NCBI GenBank assembly: GCA_003963005.1
Contig: RXJW01000107.1
Span: 1-64,000 of the forward strand
From: Burkholderiales bacterium
Lineage (GTDB): Bacteria; Pseudomonadota; Gammaproteobacteria; Burkholderiales; Burkholderiaceae_C
Length of the DNA: 64,000 nt
Reading direction: 5' to 3'
The number at the start of each line of letters is the position of its first letter. The first letter of the stretch is position 1. Below are positions 24,684-32,526 of the stretch, piece after piece. The notes below the pieces were generated by a model, which saw only the letters and a list, made by a program, of their open reading frames with translations, searched no databases and had not been told where the DNA came from. The position numbers and the translations under genes are program-made.

Positions 24684-25967
24684 ATGCCGCGGCGATGGGC
24701 CCTGCGGGGTGATCTGCTGGACTTCACCGGCGCGCCTGCCTGGGGCGACACCGAGTCGCCCGCCGTCCGTTTCGATCGCGACCACTGGCTGCTGATCGAA
24801 GACGGCCGCATCGTCGGCCGCCAGGCCAGCGCCCCTGATGACACCTGGCTGCAGCGCGACCACACCGGCCAGCTCGTGCTGCCCGGCTTCATCGACACCC
24901 ATGTTCACTGCCCGCAGCTCGAGGTCATCGGTTCCTACGGCACCGAGCTGCTGGACTGGCTGCAGCGCTACACCTTCCCGGCCGAGCGGGCGTTTGCTGA
25001 TGCCGCGCGGTCCAAGGCGGGTGCCGAGGTCTTCCTGGACGCCCTGCTGGCCAGTGGCACCACGTCGGCGGTGGTGTTCCCGACCGTCCACAAGGTCTCG
25101 GCCGAGGCGCTGTTCGAGAGCGCGGCCGCACGCGGCATGCGCCTGATCACCGGCAAGGTGCTGATGGACCGTCATGCGCCGGATGGCCTGCGGGACGACG
25201 TCGCCCAGGCCGAACGGGATTGCATCGACCTCATCGACCGCTTCCACGGCCGCGAGCGGCTGGCGTTCGCGGTCACGGTGCGCTTTGCGCCGACGAGCAC
25301 GCCCGCACAGCTCGCGATGGCCGGTGCCCTGTGCCGCGCCGACGCGAGCCTCTACATGCAGACCCATGTGGCCGAGAACCGGGCCGAGGTGGCCTGGGTG
25401 TCGGAACTGTTCCCGCAGGCGCGCAGCTACCTGGACGTGTACGACGCCGTCGGCCTCGTCCACCCGCGGGCGGTGCTGGCCCACGGCATCTACCTGGACG
25501 AGAGCGACCGCCGCGTGATGCTGGCGCGCGGCGCACAGATCGCGCACTGCCCGTCGAGCAATCTGTTCCTCGGCAGCGGGCTGTTCGACTGGTCGGGCGC
25601 ACCCTTCCCGGTCAGCCTGGCCAGCGACGTCGGCGGCGGCACCACGCTCAGCCTGCCGCGCAACATGGGCGACGCCTACAAGGTGCAGGCCCTGCGCGGC
25701 GAGCGGCTGACGGCCTGGGCTGCACTGCATGCCGCCACGCGCGGCGCCGCGCAGGCGCTGCAGCTCGGTGACGAGATCGGTGGCCTGTCGGTGGGCCAGG
25801 TGGCCGATGTCTGCGTGTGGGACTGGGCAGCCGGCCCCGTGGCCCAGGTGCGGGATGCGGCCGCACGAGAACTTCATGAGCGCGTGTTCGCCTGGATGAC
25901 GCTGGCCGATGAGCGCAATCTGGCCGCCTGCTTCGTGGCCGGTCGCCCGGTGGTGCCCAGGGCCTGA
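24684..25967 (+). CDS. guaD: Guanine deaminase
   Basis: 427 residues of the amidohydrolase superfamily; converts guanine to xanthine, the substrate of the divergent xdhAB. Zinc ligands are in LPGFIDTHVHCPQ, MQTHVAEN and LAHGIYLDE, and the aspartate in ASDVGGGTTLS. The PQLEVIGSYG motif after the HxH is typical of GuaD. ATG 24684 is preferred over ATG 24651, which would add eleven residues and lies next to the xdhA promoter; an AGGA is 13 bases upstream. Confidence 0.95.
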   Translation: MPRRWALRGDLLDFTGAPAWGDTESPAVRFDRDHWLLIEDGRIVGRQASAPDDTWLQRDHTGQLVLPGFIDTHVHCPQLEVIGSYGTELLDWLQRYTFPAERAFADAARSKAGAEVFLDALLASGTTSAVVFPTVHKVSAEALFESAAARGMRLITGKVLMDRHAPDGLRDDVAQAERDCIDLIDRFHGRERLAFAVTVRFAPTSTPAQLAMAGALCRADASLYMQTHVAENRAEVAWVSELFPQARSYLDVYDAVGLVHPRAVLAHGIYLDESDRRVMLARGAQIAHCPSSNLFLGSGLFDWSGAPFPVSLASDVGGGTTLSLPRNMGDAYKVQALRGERLTAWAALHAATRGAAQALQLGDEIGGLSVGQVADVCVWDWAAGPVAQVRDAAARELHERVFAWMTLADERNLAACFVAGRPVVPRA

Positions 25968-26246
25968 GGCCACAGAGGCACGGTGCACGCCGCGCTCCGC
26001 GGGAGCGGCCGTGCGGTGGCGGGGAGCCGCCGGGCGCTGCCGGCCGACGGTCCTGCGAACCGCGGCTGGCTGACGATCATCGGCGCCGGCTGCAGTCCAG
26101 CCGCTCGGTCGGCCGGTTCGTCGAGAGGCGCTGGGACGGGCCGGGAGGCCTGCCTAGAGTCCGTCCTGTCCAAGACTGCCAGGGCGCGTCGCCAGACGGC
26201 GATGGGGCCTCCCGCCTGCGTCCTGCCCGTCGACAAGGAGCTCGTG

Positions 26247-26438
26247 ATGTTCAGCTTTCTGCTCTGGTGCGTTCTGTTCGTGATCTGCTGGCCGCTGGCC
26301 ATCGTCGCGTTGCTGCTGTGGCCGCTGGTGTGGCTGATCACGCTGCCGTTCCGGCTGCTGGGCATCGCCGTGGAAGGCGTCTTCGCATTGCTGCGCGCCG
26401 TGGTCATGCTGCCCGCGCGGGTGCTGGGCGGCCGCTAG
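26247..26438 (+). CDS. Small hydrophobic membrane protein
   Basis: 63 residues, almost wholly hydrophobic: FLLWCVLFVICWPLAIVALL, then LWPLVWLITLPFRLLGIAVE and a short basic tail (LPARVLGGR), so two membrane helices are likely. AAGGAG stands 5 bases before GTG/ATG (26244/26247). I do not know its function. The 279 bases between guaD and this gene show no gene or clear signal. It converges on cheW with a 12-base gap. Confidence 0.65.
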   Translation: MFSFLLWCVLFVICWPLAIVALLLWPLVWLITLPFRLLGIAVEGVFALLRAVVMLPARVLGGR

Positions 26439-26449
26439 CGGGCGGGTCC

Positions 26450-26926
26450 TCAGAGACCCTGCAACAGCGCGCCGAGATCGACCAGCTGCAGCAAGCGCTG
26501 CGTGTCGTCGTTGCCGAGCTGCGCGAGCCCCACGATGAAATCAGGGCCGCCCTGGGGACCGAGGGCGGGACGCGGCCGGATGTCCTCCGCGGCCAGTGCC
26601 ACCACGTCGGACACCGCGTCCACGACCAGTCCGACGGTGCGCTGCCCCAGGTTCACGACCACCGTGACGGTGTTCGTGCCGTTCTCGGCCGGCAGGCCCA
26701 GCAGGTGCCGCAGGTCCACGATGGGCACGATGACGCCGCGAAGGTTCATCACGCCCAGCACATGGGCTGGCGCATTGGCGATGCGTGTTGCCGCCTCGAA
26801 GCGGCGGATTTCCTGCACGGCGAGGATGCCGATGCCGTAGTCCTCGCTGCCCAGCCGGCAGGTGAGGACTTCGCGGGGCGCGGCGCTTTCGAGCGCCTGG
26901 TGTTCGATGACGGTGAGAGCGGTCAT
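26450..26926 (-). CDS. CheW-like chemotaxis coupling protein
   Basis: 158 residues with one CheW domain: REVLTCRLGSEDYGIGILAV, the loop AHVLGVMNLRGVIVPIVDLR and GLVVDAVSDV. CheW couples chemoreceptors to the kinase CheA. It is an orphan here, with no cheA, and leads away from a signalling cluster; a lone chemoreceptor gene lies 16 kb to the right. ATG 26926 gives the usual length; ATG 26968 would add 14 residues. No good ribosome-binding site for either. Confidence 0.88.
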   Translation of the reverse strand: MTALTVIEHQALESAAPREVLTCRLGSEDYGIGILAVQEIRRFEAATRIANAPAHVLGVMNLRGVIVPIVDLRHLLGLPAENGTNTVTVVVNLGQRTVGLVVDAVSDVVALAAEDIRPRPALGPQGGPDFIVGLAQLGNDDTQRLLQLVDLGALLQGL

Positions 26927-27219
26927 GGCAGGAGTCGTGATGAACTGATGTGATAGATTTGATATCATTTTCAGCGAATCAGCACGCTGATCGGCCACGC
27001 GGCTGTGCAATCCATCACTGGCGGGGCAGGTCTGCGTCGGCGGGTCGGCGAGAAGCTGCCTGCCCGACCCGATCGCCCGACGGATCGTGGCGCGGACGCC
27101 ACCCCGCGCGAAACGAGAACTTTTGCTGCTTCCGGCGGGATTGTTCCCCGTGCCGTCTAGGCAAATCAATCGATAAAACTGATACTTTCCCCATGCCCTC
27201 TGATGCCAGAAAGCCCAGC
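26927..27219. other. Divergent intergenic region, cheW / receiver
   Basis: 293 bases without a gene. It is more AT-rich near cheW and holds two small palindromes: TGATATCA (26960-26967) and ATCAGC-AC-GCTGAT (26978-26991). An AT-rich stretch (AATCGATAAAACTGATAC) lies about 30-50 bases before the receiver gene and may contain its promoter. No further assignment is possible. Confidence 0.4.
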
Positions 27220-27594
27220 ATGAAAAAGATCCTGATCGTGGACGACCATGCGGACATCCGCCGCCTGATCCGCATGACGCTGGAATTCGAGGACTACGAC
27301 GTCCGCGAGGCCGCGGATGGCGACGCGGCCCTCGTGCTGGCACAGGAGTTTCAGCCGGACCTGGTGTTGCTGGACGTGATGATGCCCGGCGCGACCAACG
27401 GCCTGGAGGTGTGCCGGCGGCTGCGTGCCGACCACGCGGCAGGCACGGGGCCGCGCGTCATCATGCTCAGCGCCCGGGGCCAGGCCAGTGATCGCGAGGC
27501 GGGGCTGCAGGCGGGAGCCGACACCTACCTGGTGAAGCCCTTCAGCCCGTTGCAGCTCATCAGCTGCATCGGCGAACTCTGGGCCTCCGCCTGA
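27220..27594 (+). CDS. Single-domain response regulator
   Basis: 124 residues consisting of one receiver domain: acidic pair VDDH, phosphoacceptor Asp52 (LLDVMMPG), Thr/Ser position LSARG and Lys106 (LVKPF). No output domain. The next gene encodes a HD-GYP phosphodiesterase without a receiver and begins 12 bases after this stop, so the two together look like a RpfG-type regulator in two pieces. ATG 27220 starts the domain directly; ATG 27193 would add nine residues. Confidence 0.88.
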   Translation: MKKILIVDDHADIRRLIRMTLEFEDYDVREAADGDAALVLAQEFQPDLVLLDVMMPGATNGLEVCRRLRADHAAGTGPRVIMLSARGQASDREAGLQAGADTYLVKPFSPLQLISCIGELWASA

Positions 27595-27605
27595 GCGGGT
27601 CCAGC

Positions 27606-28367
27606 ATGCTGAGCGTCGCCCCCGAAGCCGCTTGCGCTGACCGCAGCTTCGATGCCGCCGCCGCGGCGCAGATGGAGCGCATCGTCCAGGACCTGGGTCG
27701 CATGTACCACGAGCGCAACGAGGCGTTGAAGGAGGTCACGCGCGCCCACCACGAAGCACTGCTGCGCCTGGCCATGGCGGCTGACTACCGTGACGACGAG
27801 ACCGGCGTGCACATGGTGCGCATCGGCTACCTCGCCGAAGCGATGGCGCTGCTGCTCGGGCAGCCCCAGGGCTTTGCCGCCATGCTTCGAAGCGCGGCAC
27901 CCATGCACGATGTCGGCAAGATCGGCATTCCTGATGCCGTGCTCAAGAAGCCCGGCGCCTACACCGCCGACGAGCGCGCGCAGATGAACCTGCATGCGCA
28001 GATGGGGGCGGACATCCTGGGCCGCTCCCGCGTGCCGCTGTTCCAGCTGGCGGCCGAGGTGGCGCTCACGCATCACGAGCGCTGGGATGGCAGCGGCTAC
28101 CCGCGCGGTCTAGTGGGCGAGGCGATCCCGCTGTCGGGACGCATCGTCGCCGTCGTCGACTTCTTCGACGCGCTGACCATGGACCGTTGCTACCGCAAGG
28201 CCTTTTCCGACGAGGTGGCGCTGCGCATGCTGGCCGAGCAGCGCGGCAAGGCCTTCGACCCCCGTATCGTCGACACCTTCTTGCACAACGTGGCCGACCT
28301 CACGGCCCTGCGCGAGTACATCAACGCCAACCCGCCGAGCTTCGCCGAACTGGCCGACCTGGCCTGA
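27606..28367 (+). CDS. HD-GYP domain protein, probable cyclic-di-GMP phosphodiesterase
   Basis: 253 residues. A helical N-terminal stretch (residues 20-55) leads into a complete HD-GYP domain: ETGVHMVRIGYLAEAMALLL, the metal-binding MHDVGKIGIPD, LTHHERWDGSGYP with the GYP triad intact, and FDALTMDRCYRKAFS. HD-GYP enzymes degrade cyclic-di-GMP. There is no receiver; the gene before supplies a stand-alone one. A TCCAGC rather than a clear ribosome-binding site precedes ATG 27606. Confidence 0.88.
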   Translation: MLSVAPEAACADRSFDAAAAAQMERIVQDLGRMYHERNEALKEVTRAHHEALLRLAMAADYRDDETGVHMVRIGYLAEAMALLLGQPQGFAAMLRSAAPMHDVGKIGIPDAVLKKPGAYTADERAQMNLHAQMGADILGRSRVPLFQLAAEVALTHHERWDGSGYPRGLVGEAIPLSGRIVAVVDFFDALTMDRCYRKAFSDEVALRMLAEQRGKAFDPRIVDTFLHNVADLTALREYINANPPSFAELADLA

Positions 28368-28388
28368 GCCGTGCAGAAAGCAATTGCC

Positions 28389-29186
28389 ATGAAACTCCTT
28401 CGCCTCCTCACGCTGGCCCTGGCCGGCATCACGGGTGCTGTGTGGATCGCACCGGCCCAGTCGCAGACGCTGGAGCGCGTGCGCGCGGCGGGCAAGCTGC
28501 AGGTGTGCATCTGGCCCGACTACTACGGCATCACCTACCGCAACCCCCGCACGCAGCAGCTTGGCGGCATCGACATCGACCTCTCCGCCGAACTGGCGCG
28601 GGAACTCGGCGTGGCGGTGGAGTACGTGGAATCGTCCTTCCCGCAATTGGCCGCCGACGTGAACGGCGGTCGTTGCGACGTCGCGATGTTCGCCGTGGGC
28701 ATGCTGCCGGCTCGCAAGGAGCTGCTGGCTTTCACCGAGCCCTATCTGCAGAGCGACATCTACGGTGTCACCAACCGCGCGAGCCGGACCGTGCGGCAGT
28801 GGTCGGACATCGACCAGCCCGGCGTCGTGGTCGCCGTTCAGGCTGGCACCTTCATGGAACCGGTGATGCGCGACTCGCTCAAGCAGGCACGCATGGTCGT
28901 CATCAAGCCGCCGGCCACGCGCGAGCAGGAGCTGGAGGCAGGGCGGGTGGACGTCTTCATGACCGACTACCCCTACAGCCGCCGGCTGCTGGACAACGCC
29001 GACTGGGCCCGACTCGTGGCGCCGCCCAAGCCCTTCTTCGTGCTGCCTTACGGCTATGCCGTGAAGCGTGGCGATGCGCGCTGGCTGGCTCGGCTCGACG
29101 AATTCGTGGCGGCCATCAAGCGGGACGGGCGGCTCGCGGCCGCCGCCAAGCGACACGGTCTCTCCGAGATCGTCGTCAGCCGCTGA
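28389..29186 (+). CDS. Periplasmic solute-binding protein, SBP_bac_3 family, in a sensor operon
   Basis: 265 residues. Signal peptide (MKLLRLLTLALAGITGAVWIAPAQS, cleavage near residue 27) then a type II binding domain (GKLQVCIWPDYYGITYRNP, GIDIDLSAELARELGV, DVAMFAVGMLPARKELLAFT). It is followed 5 bases later by a membrane histidine kinase and no transporter subunits are present, so it may deliver a ligand signal to that kinase. Ligand class (polar amino acid or small carboxylate) cannot be fixed. Confidence 0.82.
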   Translation: MKLLRLLTLALAGITGAVWIAPAQSQTLERVRAAGKLQVCIWPDYYGITYRNPRTQQLGGIDIDLSAELARELGVAVEYVESSFPQLAADVNGGRCDVAMFAVGMLPARKELLAFTEPYLQSDIYGVTNRASRTVRQWSDIDQPGVVVAVQAGTFMEPVMRDSLKQARMVVIKPPATREQELEAGRVDVFMTDYPYSRRLLDNADWARLVAPPKPFFVLPYGYAVKRGDARWLARLDEFVAAIKRDGRLAAAAKRHGLSEIVVSR

Positions 29187-29191
29187 CACGC

Positions 29192-31717
29192 ATGCCCTCC
29201 GATCCGTCTCGGGGGCGCCGGGCGCAGTCCCTGCTTCGTCGCGCAGGCTGGTGGCCCTGCCTGGTGGCGGGCCTGCTGGCCCTGGCCGTGGTGGTCCTGT
29301 GCAGCGGCCTGGCAGCCTTTGAGCGACGCGAGACCCTGGAGAACGCCGAAGACCGCGCGGAACTCGTTGCCCGGGCCTTGGAGGACCATGTCACCCGCAC
29401 GGTGGAGTCGGCCTCCCTGATCCTGCGCACCCTCGGCGAGGGCATCGCCGGCCAGGCGTCGACAGACCCCGCCCGGCTGCAGCCGATGCTGGCGCAAAGC
29501 CTCATCAGCAGCCTGCCCTTCCTGCGCAGCGTGGCCGTGCTGGACGAGCAGGGCCGGGTGCTCGCGAGTTCCATCCCCGCTGAACAAGGCGCGCGGGTGG
29601 CGCTGAACCGGCTGGGGCCGCTGCCAGCCGTTGGCCGCGAGCAACTGCAGCGCCTGCTGCCAGGGCGCAGCCTGGGTGACCTCGCCGAGGCAGCGGCAGC
29701 ACCGCAGGCCGCGGGCGTGGGCATGCTGCCGCTGATCCGCGCGCTGAAGGGGCCGGGCGGCCAGACCCTGCTGGTCGTGGCCCTGATCAACCCGGGCGCG
29801 CTGGCCAACTTCCAGCAGGGGGTGCTGTCCGAGCCTGGCAGCGTGGCCCTGCTCGCCGGGCTGGACGGACGCCTCATCGCGTCAAACGATCAGCTGAGCC
29901 TGGAGCCCGGCACGCGGCTGCCGGCCCACCCCGTGTTCATCGACTGGCTGCCGGGGCGCGAGCACGGCGGCTACATCGGCACCGGGGCGCAGCCGGGGCC
30001 GCAGGTCGTGGCTTTCCGAGCTTCGCGAACGCGACCGCTGGTGATCGTGGTCGAGCTGTCCCAGGAGGTCGTGCTGCAGCCCTGGAACGACCGTCTGCGT
30101 TGGCTCGTCGGCCTGACGGTCGTGGCACTGCTGGCCATCGGCCTGGGTCTGGGCGTCGTGCTGCGCCTGACCCACGCCAAGGCACGGGCACGCCAGGCAC
30201 TGGACCGGGCCCACGAGCAGGTGGCGTTGCGCGAGCATGAACTGAGCGTCTTGCTCAAGAGCGTCCAGGAACTCATCTTCCGCACCGACGCCGACGGCGC
30301 CATCACCTTCGTCAACGCGCGATGGGCGGCGTTGAGTGCGGCCGGCGTGGCGCAGGCCCGCGGCCAGCGTTTCACGGAGCTGGTGGTGGCCGCGGATCGT
30401 GAGCGCACGGCGGCGCTGTTCCGGGCGGATGATCGCGCCGGTGTCCGGCAGGCTCAGGTCTGCATCCCGGCTGCGGACGGCCAGCCGCGGCATTTCGTGT
30501 TCGCGGTGGTGCCCCTGCTGGACCAGGGCAGCATCGTCGGCTTCGCCGGCAGCGCCGTGGACGTGAGCGAGCGCGTCGTGGCCGACGAGCAACTGCAGCA
30601 CCAGCTGGCCTTCACCGGCTTGCTGCTGGAGATCAGCCCGCAGCCGGTGTCGATGGTCGACACCGACGGCCGCTACGTGATGGTCAACCGCGCGTGGGAG
30701 GAGCTGGTGGGTCGCTCACGTGCGGACGTGATCAGCAGTCCGGTCGGGCATTTTCTCGGCGCGCAGGATGCAGAGCTGCATGCCCGGCAGGACGCCCAGC
30801 TGGTCGCGCACGGTGGCCGCCTGCGGTATGAGACTCAGGTGCGGCATCACGACGGCTCCATGCGCGACATGCTGGTCACCAAGGTGCTGGTGCCCGGCAG
30901 CCTGCACGGCCCAACCGGCATCCTGTGCACCTTGACGGACATCAGCGAATTCCGCGATGCCGAGCGCGCCACCCGCGAGGCCCGCGACCTGGCGGAGGAG
31001 GCGTCCCGCTCGAAGTCGGAGTTCGTCGCCAACATCAGCCACGAATTGCGCACGCCGCTGCAGGCCATCCTTGGCTTCTCGGAACTCGGCTTCACCCGGG
31101 GGCGCGACAGCCCGAAGCTCGCGGGCATGTTCACCGACATCCACAACTCCGGCCAGCGCATGCTGGCGCTGGTGAACGATCTGCTGGACGTCTCCAAGAT
31201 CGAAAGCGCCGTGGGCACCTTCGAGCTGGAGCGCTGCGACCTGCGCGGCGTCGTGCAGGGTGTGCTGCGCGAGCTCGACCCCCTCATCGGCCAGCGCGGC
31301 CTGCGGCTGCAACTGCGGCTGTCGGATGCGCCGCTGACCGCCAAGGTGGACCCGGCGCGCATCCATCAGGCCATCCGCAACGTCGTCGCCAACGCCATCA
31401 AGTTCTCGCCACAGGGCGGCGTGCTGCAGGTGCAGGCGGTGGCCACGTCGACGGACGAATGCACCATCAGCGTGGCGGATCGCGGGCCCGGCATCCCGCC
31501 GGCGGAGCTGGAGTCGATCTTCGAAACCTTCGTGCAGTCCAGCCGCACCAAGGACGGCTCCGGCGGCACCGGCCTGGGTCTGGCCATCAGCCGCAAGATC
31601 GTCGAGGTGCATGCGGGCCAGATCGTGGCCGAGAACCGCGCCGACGGCGGCGCCGTCTTCCGCATCCGGCTGCCACTGCGCGTCACTGGCGACTCCCACC
31701 TGCTAACGGCCTACTGA
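29192..31717 (+). CDS. Membrane PAS-sensor histidine kinase
   Basis: 841 residues. Membrane helix at about 19-41, a periplasmic PDC/Cache-like sensor of some 250 residues, second helix at about 303-327 (LVGLTVVALLAIGLGLGVVL), then two PAS domains (about 345-465 and 475-595), a HisKA domain with His617 (ANISHELRTPLQ) and a HATPase domain with NVVANAIKFS, VADRGPGIP and GTGLGLAIS. It follows a solute-binding protein and precedes an OmpR-type regulator. Probably the input kinase of this cluster. Confidence 0.9.
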   Translation: MPSDPSRGRRAQSLLRRAGWWPCLVAGLLALAVVVLCSGLAAFERRETLENAEDRAELVARALEDHVTRTVESASLILRTLGEGIAGQASTDPARLQPMLAQSLISSLPFLRSVAVLDEQGRVLASSIPAEQGARVALNRLGPLPAVGREQLQRLLPGRSLGDLAEAAAAPQAAGVGMLPLIRALKGPGGQTLLVVALINPGALANFQQGVLSEPGSVALLAGLDGRLIASNDQLSLEPGTRLPAHPVFIDWLPGREHGGYIGTGAQPGPQVVAFRASRTRPLVIVVELSQEVVLQPWNDRLRWLVGLTVVALLAIGLGLGVVLRLTHAKARARQALDRAHEQVALREHELSVLLKSVQELIFRTDADGAITFVNARWAALSAAGVAQARGQRFTELVVAADRERTAALFRADDRAGVRQAQVCIPAADGQPRHFVFAVVPLLDQGSIVGFAGSAVDVSERVVADEQLQHQLAFTGLLLEISPQPVSMVDTDGRYVMVNRAWEELVGRSRADVISSPVGHFLGAQDAELHARQDAQLVAHGGRLRYETQVRHHDGSMRDMLVTKVLVPGSLHGPTGILCTLTDISEFRDAERATREARDLAEEASRSKSEFVANISHELRTPLQAILGFSELGFTRGRDSPKLAGMFTDIHNSGQRMLALVNDLLDVSKIESAVGTFELERCDLRGVVQGVLRELDPLIGQRGLRLQLRLSDAPLTAKVDPARIHQAIRNVVANAIKFSPQGGVLQVQAVATSTDECTISVADRGPGIPPAELESIFETFVQSSRTKDGSGGTGLGLAISRKIVEVHAGQIVAENRADGGAVFRIRLPLRVTGDSHLLTAY

Positions 31718-31782
31718 GCCGGTGCTCCAGAACGGTGCAAGAATGTCCGCCGGACTCTCCCACCGCATCTCCCGCTGACGCC

Positions 31783-32526
31783 GTGACGCACATTGCCGTC
31801 GTTGACGATGAAACTGCCATCACCGAGCTGCTGGCCCACTATCTCGGCACCCATGGCTTTCGCACCACCCAGCTGCACTCCGGCCGCGCGCTGATGGCGC
31901 TGATGCCGGCCGATCCGCCGGAGCTGGTGCTGCTGGACCTGGGCCTGCCCGGCGAGGACGGTTTTGCCATTGCCCGCCAGTTGCGCGAACACTGGCGCTG
32001 CGGCCTGGTGATCATCACGGGCCGCGGCGATTCGGTCGACAAGGTCGTGGGCCTGGAGGTCGGGGCGGACGACTACGTCACCAAGCCCTTCGACCTGCGT
32101 GAGTTGGTGGCACGCATCAAGGCCGTGCTGCGGCGCATCGAGCCGGCACTGGCTGCGGGAGCGCCGGCCGTTCGCTCGGCAACGGTCGAGGCGGCGCCGG
32201 GCCAGGGCGTCAGCTTCCTGGGGTGGCGGCTGGACCTGGCGGCGCGCCGGCTCGACGACCCGTCGGGCAGCGAAGTGCGCCTGACGACCGGCGAGTTCGA
32301 GCTGCTGGCGGCCCTGGTGCAGCACCCCGGGCGCGTGCTGTCGCGCGACTTCCTGCTCGAGCAGACGCGAGGCCGCGAGGCAGCGCCCTTCGACCGCACG
32401 ATCGACGTGCAGGTGGGGCGCCTTCGCAAGAAGATCGAGAGTGATCCCGAGAACCCGCAGATCATCAAGTCGGTCCGGGGCGCGGGCTACATCTTCGTGC
32501 CGGCCGTGGCACCCGCCGCCGGATGA
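31783..32526 (+). CDS. OmpR/PhoB-type response regulator
   Basis: 247 residues. Receiver with acidic pair VVDDE, Asp52 (LLDLGLPG), TGRG and Lys101 (VTKPFD), then a winged-helix DNA-binding domain (LTTGEFELLAALVQHPGRVL, DVQVGRLRKKIE, VRGAGYIF). GTG 31783 starts right at the receiver; an in-frame GTG at 31735 would add 16 residues. The last four bases overlap the start of the next kinase gene (ATGA), so the three genes from 29192 form one unit. Confidence 0.9.
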   Translation: MTHIAVVDDETAITELLAHYLGTHGFRTTQLHSGRALMALMPADPPELVLLDLGLPGEDGFAIARQLREHWRCGLVIITGRGDSVDKVVGLEVGADDYVTKPFDLRELVARIKAVLRRIEPALAAGAPAVRSATVEAAPGQGVSFLGWRLDLAARRLDDPSGSEVRLTTGEFELLAALVQHPGRVLSRDFLLEQTRGREAAPFDRTIDVQVGRLRKKIESDPENPQIIKSVRGAGYIFVPAVAPAAG

